Source: Gammaproteobacteria bacterium
GTDB lineage: Bacteria; Pseudomonadota; Gammaproteobacteria; UBA4575
NCBI GenBank assembly: GCA_014075255.1
Contig: CP046178.1
Span: forward strand, 1,692,894 to 1,756,893
Direction: 5' to 3'
Length of the DNA: 64,000 bases
Part shown: positions 27,616 to 35,929 of the stretch, piece after piece
Numbering within the stretch: the first letter of the stretch is position 1
How the letters are laid out: each line of letters starts with the position of its first letter
The notes under the pieces: generated by a model
The model's database searches: none
The model's input: only the letters and a program-made list of their open reading frames with translations
What the model was told of the DNA's origin: nothing
Translations under genes and position numbers: made by a program

Positions 27616-28632
27616 TTACCAACCATGCAATACAATTTTCCCTATAGCGTGTCTGCCTTCAATCCCAGCATGCGCTGTTTTTAAGTTCGTCGCATTAATA
27701 GGCTCTAGCACTTGATTAGTTGTAGTTTTAATCGTACCAGCATCCACCAAAGCTGCTACTCGATTTAACAAGTTATGCTGCTCAATCATATCATCGGTTT
27801 CATACATCGACCGTGTAAACATAAACTCCCACGAGAATGTCGCGCTCTTACTCTTCAAAGCCCCAAGATCAACATCGCCAGCCGTCTCAACAATCGAACA
27901 AATTTTTCCTTGTGGCGCTACGACGGTCGCCATAGATTGCCAATGCTCATCGGTATCGTTAAAACACAAAATATAATCATATCCTGCTATGCCAAGTTTA
28001 TTCACTTGTTCGGGAATATCTAAATAATGATTGATAATATGATCTACACCTAATTCTTTAACCCATACTTTAGATTCAGGTCGCGAAGCAGTAACGGTAA
28101 CCGTGAGCTTCGCAAGCTGTTTTGCAAACTGTGTGGCAATAGAACCTACTCCACCTGCACCACCAATAATTAATAGGTGCTTACCTGCATCAGCTCCTTC
28201 ACTATCAATTCCTAAACGATCAAACATTGCCTCCCAAGCAGTAATACTAGTTAAAGGCATTGCTGCAGCTTGGGGAAATTCTAGATTTTTTGGTTTACAC
28301 CCAACAATACGTTCATCCACTATGTGAAATTCACTGTTGCAACCCGGTTGAGTAAAACTACCTGCATAAAACACTTCGTCTCCAACTTTAAAAATGTTCG
28401 ATTCTGACCCTACTGCCTCAACTACACCGGCTACATCCCAACCAAGAATTCGCGGACTATCTTCCACCTTATCTTGTGGGGAACGCATCTTAGTATCCAC
28501 AGGATTTACCGCTACCGCACGTACTCCTACAAGCAATTCACGACCCTTCGGGCTTGGCTTGTCAATTTCAACATCCACTAATGAATCAGGTAAATCGATT
28601 GGTAAATACTTATATAAGCCAACTGCTTTCAA
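27616..28632 (-). CDS. Zinc-type alcohol dehydrogenase-like / quinone oxidoreductase (MDR family)
   Basis: 338-residue medium-chain dehydrogenase/reductase. N-terminal catalytic-domain signatures are VRAVAVNPVDTKMRSP and ILGWDVAGVVEAVGS. The NADPH-binding motif IIGGAGGVGSIATQFAKQL lies near 155-173. It lacks the classic zinc-ligand cysteines of true alcohol dehydrogenases, so reduction of quinones or enones is more likely. The substrate is unknown. Confidence 0.88.
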   Translation of the reverse strand: MKAVGLYKYLPIDLPDSLVDVEIDKPSPKGRELLVGVRAVAVNPVDTKMRSPQDKVEDSPRILGWDVAGVVEAVGSESNIFKVGDEVFYAGSFTQPGCNSEFHIVDERIVGCKPKNLEFPQAAAMPLTSITAWEAMFDRLGIDSEGADAGKHLLIIGGAGGVGSIATQFAKQLAKLTVTVTASRPESKVWVKELGVDHIINHYLDIPEQVNKLGIAGYDYILCFNDTDEHWQSMATVVAPQGKICSIVETAGDVDLGALKSKSATFSWEFMFTRSMYETDDMIEQHNLLNRVAALVDAGTIKTTTNQVLEPINATNLKTAHAGIEGRHAIGKIVLHGW

Positions 28633-28850
28633 GATTAGGACTCCAACTTTGGTTTAATTAAGATTCATAGAATTCGTACAATAAACATACAAATTTGTAC
28701 GTATCTTTATGTTACTCCATAGTACAAATGCTTATCGCCTAGATCTAGATTACCTTTAGGCTATTAACGTAATATTTAAGCTAAAATCCTGAAAAATTGC
28801 AGTTTAATGTGCAGAATTACAGCATTGAGTAGCGTACTTACAGATATATT

Positions 28851-29216
28851 ATGAAAAATGATTTAGTTCAAGCCACTAAATGGCTGAAAATTATATACGA
28901 CTTTGAACTACCCGATAAAAACCTATTTAAGAAGCACGTCTTTGCAGGAAAAATAACCAATTTGTGCAATTGTGGATGCAATTCATTTGAAATTGAAATT
29001 CCTAGCGATGCAGACCTGGAACCCTTGGCGCCTGGCAATGGCCTGTTTTTTGAAGCAGCCTTCAATACCAACAAAGATGATGTCGTTGATTTTCTAGTGT
29101 TCACGGATGACCGAGGTTATTTGTCCGGAGTAGACATTACCTACGGTTTTGCAACACATGCTCCTATACCCAATGGCATTGAACTTCATGAATGCGTCCA
29201 TTCACAATTTAATTAA
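28851..29216 (+). CDS. Hypothetical protein with CNCGC motif
   Basis: 121 residues, not recognised. A short cysteine cluster (LCNCGCNSFEIEIP, about 38-51) is the only notable motif, followed by a beta-rich part ending in VDITYGFATHAPIP. The coding frame is well populated and the 20-bp spacing to the next gene suggests an operon. Possibly a small metal-binding or immunity-like protein; no function can be assigned. Confidence 0.6.
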   Translation: MKNDLVQATKWLKIIYDFELPDKNLFKKHVFAGKITNLCNCGCNSFEIEIPSDADLEPLAPGNGLFFEAAFNTNKDDVVDFLVFTDDRGYLSGVDITYGFATHAPIPNGIELHECVHSQFN

Positions 29217-29235
29217 AAATATTTTTAATTAGAAA

Positions 29236-29661
29236 ATGAACTTATGGAAAAATGATTGGGAAAAGTTTGTACAGGAAGTAGCGAAGGGTTACTCCGATGG
29301 AATGAACCAAGACGAGCTTACTGATGTTTTCGCTGGCAGTACAGTTACCTGGTCAGGAACCATTAGGAACAATGAACTAGATCAAAATTTTTCTAAAGGT
29401 ATCGCAATAGACATGCCTGAAGTAAAAATTAGATTGCTAGATGGGCGCTTGATTGTTGCCAACTATATTTTCTTATCCATGGAAACCTCTAACCCAAGTT
29501 ACTGGGAAGAGTTTTCTCCCGGACAAAAAGTTAAATTCAGCGCAGATATAAAAGAATCACAATCTGCATTTCCTGAAGTTGAAGTATCGATATGCTCTAG
29601 CAATCCCGAAGCATTATTAATGCTGGGCACAGATAATGCACAACCTGTTTTATATGGTTGA
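29236..29661 (+). CDS. Hypothetical protein, beta-rich
   Basis: 141 residues, not recognised. The middle part (VFAGSTVTWSGTIRNNELDQ, VKIRLLDGRLIVANYIFL, GQKVKFSADIKES) alternates in the way of an OB-fold or similar small barrel. No signal peptide. It is probably co-transcribed with the upstream hypothetical gene. It ends exactly where the convergent EEP-family gene ends (29661/29662). Confidence 0.6.
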   Translation: MNLWKNDWEKFVQEVAKGYSDGMNQDELTDVFAGSTVTWSGTIRNNELDQNFSKGIAIDMPEVKIRLLDGRLIVANYIFLSMETSNPSYWEEFSPGQKVKFSADIKESQSAFPEVEVSICSSNPEALLMLGTDNAQPVLYG

Positions 29662-30720
29662 TTACAAGGACGATGCATCCAATTCTATCTCAGCTACCGG
29701 AACACCATGATCCGACATCACCCGACTAGGCTCTCGTTCCGTTAACGACCAATCAAATAAGTGATCATTAAAGATATGTTGGTACGTTACTTTACCTATT
29801 CGCTTTGAATTACGATGATAAAACTCTTGCGACACTAAAATATGATCCAACACATCACGCTGGCCATGATGTATATGCGTGTAGCTGAAGTCCTTTAAAT
29901 CTTGTCGCGTTTGAATAGTGTTGGTGCTATACAGCAACACGTCCCAATACATGCGTTTAATTTTTGCGGGCCAACGAAAATGTGGTGCTTGGCCGGCAAT
30001 GATTTGCGTACTGGTGCTCTCAACCGTATCGTTCAGATCACCCAACATTATTAATGGCTGCCGGTTCTTTTCTATATCTTTAACTATTCTTGCGCGAAGT
30101 GCTGTGGCCTCTAAACTACGTATCACTTGTGCTCGCAATGCGCCTAAAGCACGATGAATTGGATTTTCGCGATCTTCGTCTTCTTTATAGATAGGTCGTT
30201 TTGATTTTAAATGCGCTACATAAACAACAACGGTTACATCTGCATCAGGTATTAAAATTTCAGCGCGTAAGGGCGGGCGTTCAAATTGTTTGATCGGCAC
30301 ATCGATAAGCTGCTCTACTCCTTCAGGTGATTTACTGGGTATTTGGAAATCAGCCGTTGAAGGAAATTCTATTATCGACTCATGACGCACAATTTGAAAA
30401 CGGCTAGCCAATCCAACTTTTGGACGCAAGGCTTTACCTTTTTCTTCATTATCTTCAACGCTTGCTCCTGGCGACAATACTTGCTCTTGAGCTTGTGCAT
30501 GATTAGTGAAATGTTGTGAAAGGGAAACGGCAGATTGTAGACTCGAACTGCTAAATACTTCCTGAAAACCAACAATGTCTACCTGGCTTCGATCTAGTGT
30601 TTGAGCAATCCACTTTATTTTTTGCTCATGCTCATCTTCTGTATGTGGTGGCAGACCGTAATAACGTACGCCAGGCCTCACAAGATTAAGCAAATTGAAC
30701 GAAGCAACACGAAAATTCAT
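29662..30720 (-). CDS. Endonuclease/exonuclease/phosphatase (EEP) family protein
   Basis: 352-residue metal-dependent phosphoesterase fold. Signatures are RVASFNLLNL at the N terminus, IVGFQEVF (metal Glu) near 48-55, VAHLKSKRP in the middle, LGDLNDTVES near 223 and the final SDHGVPVAE. The substrate could be nucleic acid or a phospholipid; no signal peptide is visible, so a cytoplasmic location is likely. It is transcribed alone. Confidence 0.85.
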   Translation of the reverse strand: MNFRVASFNLLNLVRPGVRYYGLPPHTEDEHEQKIKWIAQTLDRSQVDIVGFQEVFSSSSLQSAVSLSQHFTNHAQAQEQVLSPGASVEDNEEKGKALRPKVGLASRFQIVRHESIIEFPSTADFQIPSKSPEGVEQLIDVPIKQFERPPLRAEILIPDADVTVVVYVAHLKSKRPIYKEDEDRENPIHRALGALRAQVIRSLEATALRARIVKDIEKNRQPLIMLGDLNDTVESTSTQIIAGQAPHFRWPAKIKRMYWDVLLYSTNTIQTRQDLKDFSYTHIHHGQRDVLDHILVSQEFYHRNSKRIGKVTYQHIFNDHLFDWSLTEREPSRVMSDHGVPVAEIELDASSL

Positions 30721-30775
30721 ATATTTAAAGCCCAGCTTTAAGTAGGCTACTATTTGAGAAGTAGATAAATAGAGC

Positions 30776-31063
30776 TTAAGAAGCTAACGCTTGTACAACT
30801 TCACCTTTCCGATGCAAATAAATTGCGCAAGCTACACGCAGAAAGGATGTAAAATTACTAACATCTTCATGTTTTTCTAATATCTCGCCATACAGAACAT
30901 TAATAAACTGCGGTACGGTTTGATCTTCTTCATCTGCCATTTGATCGAGGATTTCCCAGAATTCTGTTTCTAAACGAATACTCGTCACACAGCCCTGTAT
31001 ACGTATGGAGCGACAATCACTTTCATAGCGCTCTTGCGGGGTTCCTGTATAAACATTGCACAT
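30776..31063 (-). CDS. Ribbon-helix-helix domain protein (RHH_4-like)
   Basis: 95 residues. SIRIQGCVTSIRLETEFWEILDQMADEEDQTVPQFINVLY has the strand-helix-helix arrangement of the RHH_4 domain, followed by NFTSFLRVACAIYLHRK, typical of that family's end. Likely a DNA-binding regulator, target unknown. No partner toxin is adjacent. Confidence 0.75.
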   Translation of the reverse strand: MCNVYTGTPQERYESDCRSIRIQGCVTSIRLETEFWEILDQMADEEDQTVPQFINVLYGEILEKHEDVSNFTSFLRVACAIYLHRKGEVVQALAS

Positions 31064-31210
31064 AAAATTTGAACCTTATAAATATTATGGTTAATTTATT
31101 AATTTTATACTTACTTATAGTGCAACTATTATATATGCACAAGTAGTATTCACTTACTACCTGATTTTTTAATAGGTTTTTATACTTATTTATTAGCTAA
31201 GAGGATCAAC

Positions 31211-31606
31211 ATGGCGAAAGTTATTCATTCAATGATTCGTGTACTCGATGTTGCACGCTCCAAAGATTTTTATGCAAAGGCATTTGGTTTAAAAGAAAAA
31301 CGTTATCTCGATTTTGATGACTTTGCATTGGTGTACTTAGGCAATGATGAAAACGACTTTGAAATTGAACTTACTTTAAACAAAGATCAAAAAGATGCTT
31401 ACACCCATGGAGATGGTTATGGGCATATCGCAGTCTGCGTTGATGACTTAGATGCAGAACATGCACGCATTAAATCGCTCGGTTATGAACCGCAAGACGT
31501 AGTGTCATTCAGCCCAGGTGGTGAACTTTTAGCAAAATTTTTCTTCATTAAAGATCCTGATGGATATGAGATCGAAGTATTACAAAGGCATGGAGCATAT
31601 ACGTAA
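31211..31606 (+). CDS. gloA: Glyoxalase I / VOC-superfamily protein
   Basis: 131-residue VOC-fold protein resembling lactoylglutathione lyase, which converts the methylglyoxal-glutathione adduct to lactoylglutathione. Conserved parts are HSMIRVLDVARSKDFYAKAFGLKE, FEIELTLN (metal Glu), GYGHIAVCVDDLDAE (metal His) and FFIKDPDGYEIEVLQ (metal Glu). An AAGAGGA ribosome site precedes the ATG. It lies upstream of a GMC dehydrogenase pair, from which a hairpin separates it. Confidence 0.88.
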   Translation: MAKVIHSMIRVLDVARSKDFYAKAFGLKEKRYLDFDDFALVYLGNDENDFEIELTLNKDQKDAYTHGDGYGHIAVCVDDLDAEHARIKSLGYEPQDVVSFSPGGELLAKFFFIKDPDGYEIEVLQRHGAYT

Positions 31607-31619
31607 AACACAAAAAACC

Positions 31620-31650
31620 GCCTCAACAAAATAAAACAAAAACTTGAGGC
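31620..31650 (-). terminator. Hairpin between gloA and the GMC genes
   Basis: GCCTCAA (31620-31626) pairs with TTGAGGC (31644-31650). A T run follows only on the minus strand (AAAAAA at 31612-31617 on the plus strand), so it would terminate minus-strand transcription. On the plus strand it may act only as a processing or stabilising structure between gloA and the next genes. Confidence 0.5.
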
Positions 31651-31668
31651 TTACCGGAGGAGGTATCT

Positions 31669-32238
31669 ATGTTAGACCTTGATCTAACGCGTCGCGATTT
31701 TTTAAAAACCAGCGGCACAGTGTTAATGGGAACATTAGCAACCAGCACAGGTGTGCTCGGCTTGTTGGCGCCAAGCCAAACCTGGGCTTTAGAGTTAACC
31801 AAGCTTGATAAAGCTACGGGTCAAACACTCTTACAAGCCACACGGCACATATTACCTCATGCAACCTTAGACGATGCTGTCTATGCACTAGTGGTTAAAG
31901 ACTTAGATGCCGCTGCTGCAGGTGATGATGGCGTAGCTAAATTACTTACTGATGGTGCAACTGAACTGAATGCAGGCGCGGGCGGTGATTGGTTAGCAGC
32001 AGATAACGACAAACAGTTTTCAGTGATTGAAAAAATGGCAGGCAATGACTTTTTTGAAAAAATTCGTGGCACGGCCATTGTCTCTCTATATAACAATGAA
32101 ATGGCCTGGGCGCATTTTGGTTATGAAGGAGACGCTTGGGAACAAGGCGGTTACCTCACACGTGGCTTTGATGATTTGAACTGGCTACCCGATCCACCTG
32201 CTGATGCGAGTCCCGCAGCATTTTCAGCCCTAAAATAA
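31669..32238 (+). CDS. Tat-exported small subunit of a GMC-type dehydrogenase (gluconate 2-dehydrogenase subunit 3-like)
   Basis: 189 residues. The N terminus carries a twin-arginine signal, DLTRRDFLKTSG, then a hydrophobic stretch ending near residue 42 (TWALE). The mature part resembles subunit 3 of gluconate 2-dehydrogenase-type complexes, which carry their flavin partner through the Tat pathway. A strong GGAGG ribosome site precedes the ATG. The flavin subunit follows after 26 bp and has no signal of its own, which fits hitchhiker export. Confidence 0.82.
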   Translation: MLDLDLTRRDFLKTSGTVLMGTLATSTGVLGLLAPSQTWALELTKLDKATGQTLLQATRHILPHATLDDAVYALVVKDLDAAAAGDDGVAKLLTDGATELNAGAGGDWLAADNDKQFSVIEKMAGNDFFEKIRGTAIVSLYNNEMAWAHFGYEGDAWEQGGYLTRGFDDLNWLPDPPADASPAAFSALK

Positions 32239-32264
32239 TAATTAAGGCATAAGGAGAAAACATC

Positions 32265-33833
32265 ATGGCAAAATATGATTTAGATGATGATGGAGTAGTC
32301 GTAATAATAGGTTCTGGTGCAGGTGGCGGCACGTTAGCCAATGAGTTGTGCCAAAAAGGCGTTCAAGTTGTATTACTTGAAGCCGGCGGACATGAATCTA
32401 ACGAAAGCTTTGTAAATGACGAATGGTCTTCGTTTGGACAAATTTCATGGTTAGACTCACGCAGCTCTTCCGGTAGCTGGCGTGTAGGCAAAGATTTTAA
32501 TGGTTTACCCGCATGGATTTGTAAAACCGTAGGTGGCTCAACCACCCACTGGGCAGGCGCTAGCTTGCGTTTTCAAGAGCATGAGTTAAGAGTGAAAACT
32601 GAATACGGTGACATTGATGGCGCAAATCTTTTAGATTGGCCCATTACGCTTAAAGACTTGGAACCTTATTACGATAAAGCCGAAGACAAAATGGGTGTAA
32701 CTCGTACTAATGGTATTCCTGGCTTACCGGGCAATAACAATTTTAAGGTCATGCACGCTGGCGCCACAAAACTTGGCTATAAAAATTGTCATACCGGAAA
32801 TATGGCGATCAATAGTAAACCACGCGACGGCCGCGCTTCTTGTTTACAACTTGGGTTTTGTTTCCAAGGATGTAAAACCGGTGCTAAATGGTCGACTCTT
32901 GTTGCTGAAATTCCAAAAGCAGAAGCGACCGGTAAATTGGATCTACGCCCTAAGTCACATGTTTTAAAAATTGAACAAGACAAATCTGGCAAAGTCAGCG
33001 GCGTTGTCTATGCGGATGCAGATGGTAATCAACACATGCAAAAGGCGCGTGCGGTTTGCGTAGCAGGTAATTCAATTGAATCACCACGTTTATTATTAAA
33101 TTCAGAAAATAGCCAAAGCCCAGATGGATTAGCCAATTCATCAGGCCAGGTTGGTAAAAACTACATGCGACACATGACAGGTTCTGTATACGCCGCATTT
33201 GAAAAACCTGTTCACATGTGGAGAGGTACTACGATGGCCGGCATCATCACAGATGAATCTGTTAACGATCCGAAACGTGGATTTGTCGGAGGTTATGAAC
33301 TAGAAACCTTATCCATTGGTCTGCCGTTCATGGCAGCGTTTCTTGATCCTGGCTCATGGGGCCATGATTTCACCAGAAAGATGGATGAATACAGTCACAT
33401 GGCAGGCATGTGGATTGTCGGTGAAGATATGCCTCAAGAGTCCAATGCGGTTTCTTTGCATGCTGAAAATAAAGATCAGCATGGAATGCCAACACCCAAT
33501 GTTCATTTTGATGATCATCCAAATGACATTGCGATGCGTGAGCATGCGTATAAACAAGGTTCTGCGGTATACGATGCAGCAGGCGCTAAAGAAAATTATT
33601 TAGTTCCGCCGTATCCTTCCACACACAATCTTGGCACTTGTCGCATGAGCGCAAAAGCGGATGATGGTGTATGTAATGCACACGGTCAAGCTCATGACAT
33701 CTCTAATCTATTTATTTCAGATGGCAGCCAGTTCACTACCGGTGCTGCAGAAAATCCAACCTTAACTATTGTAACGCTTGCTATTCGACAAGCAGATTAC
33801 ATTGCAAAACAAATGAGCGAAAAAGTGATTTAG
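32265..33833 (+). CDS. GMC-family FAD-dependent oxidoreductase
   Basis: 522-residue flavoprotein. The FAD-binding start VVVIIGSGAGGGTLANELCQKGVQVVLLEAGG is at about 10-41, GGSTTHWAGASLRF near 98-111 and the C-terminal active-site region THNLGTCRMS and GAAENPTLTIVTLAIRQADYI. It most resembles glucose/gluconate/alcohol dehydrogenase subunits with a Tat-exported partner. The substrate is probably a sugar or alcohol oxidised in the periplasm; no cytochrome c subunit is encoded beside it. Confidence 0.9.
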   Translation: MAKYDLDDDGVVVIIGSGAGGGTLANELCQKGVQVVLLEAGGHESNESFVNDEWSSFGQISWLDSRSSSGSWRVGKDFNGLPAWICKTVGGSTTHWAGASLRFQEHELRVKTEYGDIDGANLLDWPITLKDLEPYYDKAEDKMGVTRTNGIPGLPGNNNFKVMHAGATKLGYKNCHTGNMAINSKPRDGRASCLQLGFCFQGCKTGAKWSTLVAEIPKAEATGKLDLRPKSHVLKIEQDKSGKVSGVVYADADGNQHMQKARAVCVAGNSIESPRLLLNSENSQSPDGLANSSGQVGKNYMRHMTGSVYAAFEKPVHMWRGTTMAGIITDESVNDPKRGFVGGYELETLSIGLPFMAAFLDPGSWGHDFTRKMDEYSHMAGMWIVGEDMPQESNAVSLHAENKDQHGMPTPNVHFDDHPNDIAMREHAYKQGSAVYDAAGAKENYLVPPYPSTHNLGTCRMSAKADDGVCNAHGQAHDISNLFISDGSQFTTGAAENPTLTIVTLAIRQADYIAKQMSEKVI

Positions 33834-33853
33834 CGCACTCACCTCTAATGTTT

Positions 33854-33880
33854 AAAAGCCTCCTAAACGGAGGCTTTTTT
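33854..33880 (+). terminator. Rho-independent terminator after the GMC gene
   Basis: GCCTCC (33858-33863) and GGAGGC (33869-33874) pair around TAAAC, with flanking A and T runs (TTTTTT at 33875-33880). It lies 20 bp after the stop codon. Confidence 0.93.
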
Positions 33881-34418
33881 ATTTCTGACATCTAAAGTTT
33901 TTTTCAGCATTTAATGACTGTACTTTTTCCATTAAATACCATTACTATAAGAAATAGTGATGGTATTTGAATTCATTATTGAGAATATCTATTTATCATG
34001 CGAGATCTTTTATTAATAGTATAAATATTTGATCAATATTTACTGCGTGTTTCATAAATTTAATTATTAAGCCTCATAAGTATATTTTAATTTATGCGCC
34101 ACAAAGAAACATATCGTTAATAATTCTAAAATAATTTATGAGGCACATATAAAACTATTATATATAGTCCGCTTTTTATCATGCATAATAAACTCGTGTT
34201 ATAAATCTTATGATCTACTTAAATAATACTTATAAAAGAACATAACACTCATAAAAATAATAAACGAAGCACATAAGCTATTTTGGCAGTTTAAATAAAG
34301 TGGAATTGTCGATAAATTAATGCTGTAGCAAGAGCTTCATTATTGGTTGCCACTATAATCTAGAGTAACTTTTAATGATGTATTTTAATTAGGATGCTTA
34401 ACTGGAGGTAGAGTATCT
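33881..34418. other. Strongly A+T-rich gap upstream of the oxidase locus
   Basis: About 540 bp with no open frame of note and markedly lower G+C than its surroundings. It probably carries the promoter of the genes that follow, but I cannot define one. A good ribosome site (GGAGGT near 34402) ends the gap. Confidence 0.6.
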
Positions 34419-34958
34419 ATGAAAACTAATTACTATCTTTCACCTACTTTAAAAAGCACTCATCAAATATCAGACGATCTACATGAAGTAGGCGTTAACG
34501 ATTTATTTATTCATGTTATTAGTAAAGACGAAGCGGGTCTCAACAAAGAGCATGTACACTCTAGTAATTATTTAGAAACATTAGATTTAGTACGTGATGG
34601 TGCAATCGGCGCTTTAATTGGTTTCATCATTGGAGTATTCGCAGCAGGTGCATTAATGTATTTCAAACCATTTGGGCCCAATATGCCGGAGTTCGTTTAT
34701 CTAATTGTTGTTGCTCTGTTTACTTTATTTGGCACATGGGAAGGTGGTCTTGCTGGGGTCGCCAGTGAAAATAAAAAGCTTGCTAAGTTTCATGATGACC
34801 TAGAAGCAGGCAAATATTTAATTCTAATCTACGTTTGGAAAAGCCAAGAGCAAACTGTCAAAGAGGTAATGGCAAAGAAACATCCAGAAGCAGAACTGGT
34901 TGCAACGGATATTCAATACTTCAATCCTTTTTGCCCGCTTAAGAGAATAGAAAATTAA
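34419..34958 (+). CDS. Membrane protein with a glycine-rich hairpin (DUF1269-like)
   Basis: 179 residues. The soluble N-terminal part (YYLSPTLKSTHQISDDLHEVGVNDLFIHVISKDE) has the ferredoxin-like look of DUF1269-type proteins. Two membrane segments follow at about 67-88 and 95-115, rich in Gly and Ala and separated by FKPFGPNMPEF. The soluble C terminus has KYLILIYVWKSQEQTVKEV. The function of such proteins is unknown. It ends 42 bp before the first heme O synthase gene and may be transcribed with it. Confidence 0.7.
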   Translation: MKTNYYLSPTLKSTHQISDDLHEVGVNDLFIHVISKDEAGLNKEHVHSSNYLETLDLVRDGAIGALIGFIIGVFAAGALMYFKPFGPNMPEFVYLIVVALFTLFGTWEGGLAGVASENKKLAKFHDDLEAGKYLILIYVWKSQEQTVKEVMAKKHPEAELVATDIQYFNPFCPLKRIEN

Positions 34959-35000
34959 CCTGCTACAACATCAAGCAAGAACAATAATAAGAAATTAATA

Positions 35001-35900
35001 GTGAGTGTAACGATAACAGCAACCCGCAGCCTGGCATCTGACCTGGTTGAAATCTGCAAGCCGCGCATAGCATTACTTGTACTAGTTACCACCTTTGCTG
35101 GCATGTGGTTAGCTGCAAGCACGTCTTTAGAATTTGATCTTGTTCTACTTACATTACTAGGCACCGGTCTTGCTTCTGCTGCAAGCGGCGCATTCAACAA
35201 TTATGTTGATCGCGAAGTCGATAAGCTTATGGCGCGAACACGAATGCGCGCTCTACCCTCTTCTCGACTACACCCTCAACAAGCTTTATGGCTTGGCGTA
35301 ATGTTAAGTTTGTGGTCATTCGCAATTCTCTTTTATTTAGTTAATCCCTTAACTGCGATCCTAGTTCAGGCCACTACATTCTCTTATGTCGTGATTTACA
35401 CTATTTGGTTAAAACGTAAATCTTCTTTATGCACTGAAATTGGCGGAATAGCGGGGGCGATGCCGCCTGTAATTGGTTGGGCTGCTGTAACCAATGATAT
35501 TGGTTGGCCGGCACTGATGATGTTTCTAATTATGTTCATCTGGCAACCACCACATTTTTGGGCGCTAGCGTTATTACGTAAAGATGAATATCGCCAAGCA
35601 AAGTTACCCATGTTGCCCGTCACGCATGGTGACCAAGCAACAAAAAACCGTATGTTGCTTTATACCATCGCCTTAATTCCCACTAGTTTAGCAATGTACT
35701 GGCTACAACTTGTTGGGCCTACTTATCTAGTTTTAGCCTCGATCCTGGGTATTACTTATTTAGTGTTAACGATCGATTTTGCACGCAAGCCGATCACGCA
35801 CAAAAGCTCAAGAAAACTATTCGGCTTTTCAATTTTATATTTACTTGGTTTATTTACTTTAATTTTTATTGACTGTAAGTGTGGCGGTGCTGCCGCATGA
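35001..35900 (+). CDS. cyoE: Heme O synthase (protoheme IX farnesyltransferase), copy 1
   Basis: Attaches a farnesyl group to heme B to give heme O for terminal oxidases. UbiA-type membrane prenyltransferase of 299 residues with the Asp-rich motif NNYVDREVDKLMARTR at about 70-85, the second conserved loop with YTIWLKRKSSLCTEIGGIAGAMPPVIGWAA, FIWQPPHFWALALLR and DFARKPITH. Starts with GTG. A second, very similar gene lies at 43302-44198; together they bracket the oxidase genes. Confidence 0.95.
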   Translation: MSVTITATRSLASDLVEICKPRIALLVLVTTFAGMWLAASTSLEFDLVLLTLLGTGLASAASGAFNNYVDREVDKLMARTRMRALPSSRLHPQQALWLGVMLSLWSFAILFYLVNPLTAILVQATTFSYVVIYTIWLKRKSSLCTEIGGIAGAMPPVIGWAAVTNDIGWPALMMFLIMFIWQPPHFWALALLRKDEYRQAKLPMLPVTHGDQATKNRMLLYTIALIPTSLAMYWLQLVGPTYLVLASILGITYLVLTIDFARKPITHKSSRKLFGFSILYLLGLFTLIFIDCKCGGAAA

Positions 35901-35929
35901 ACACACCTTATATATAGGGAGTATTGAGT

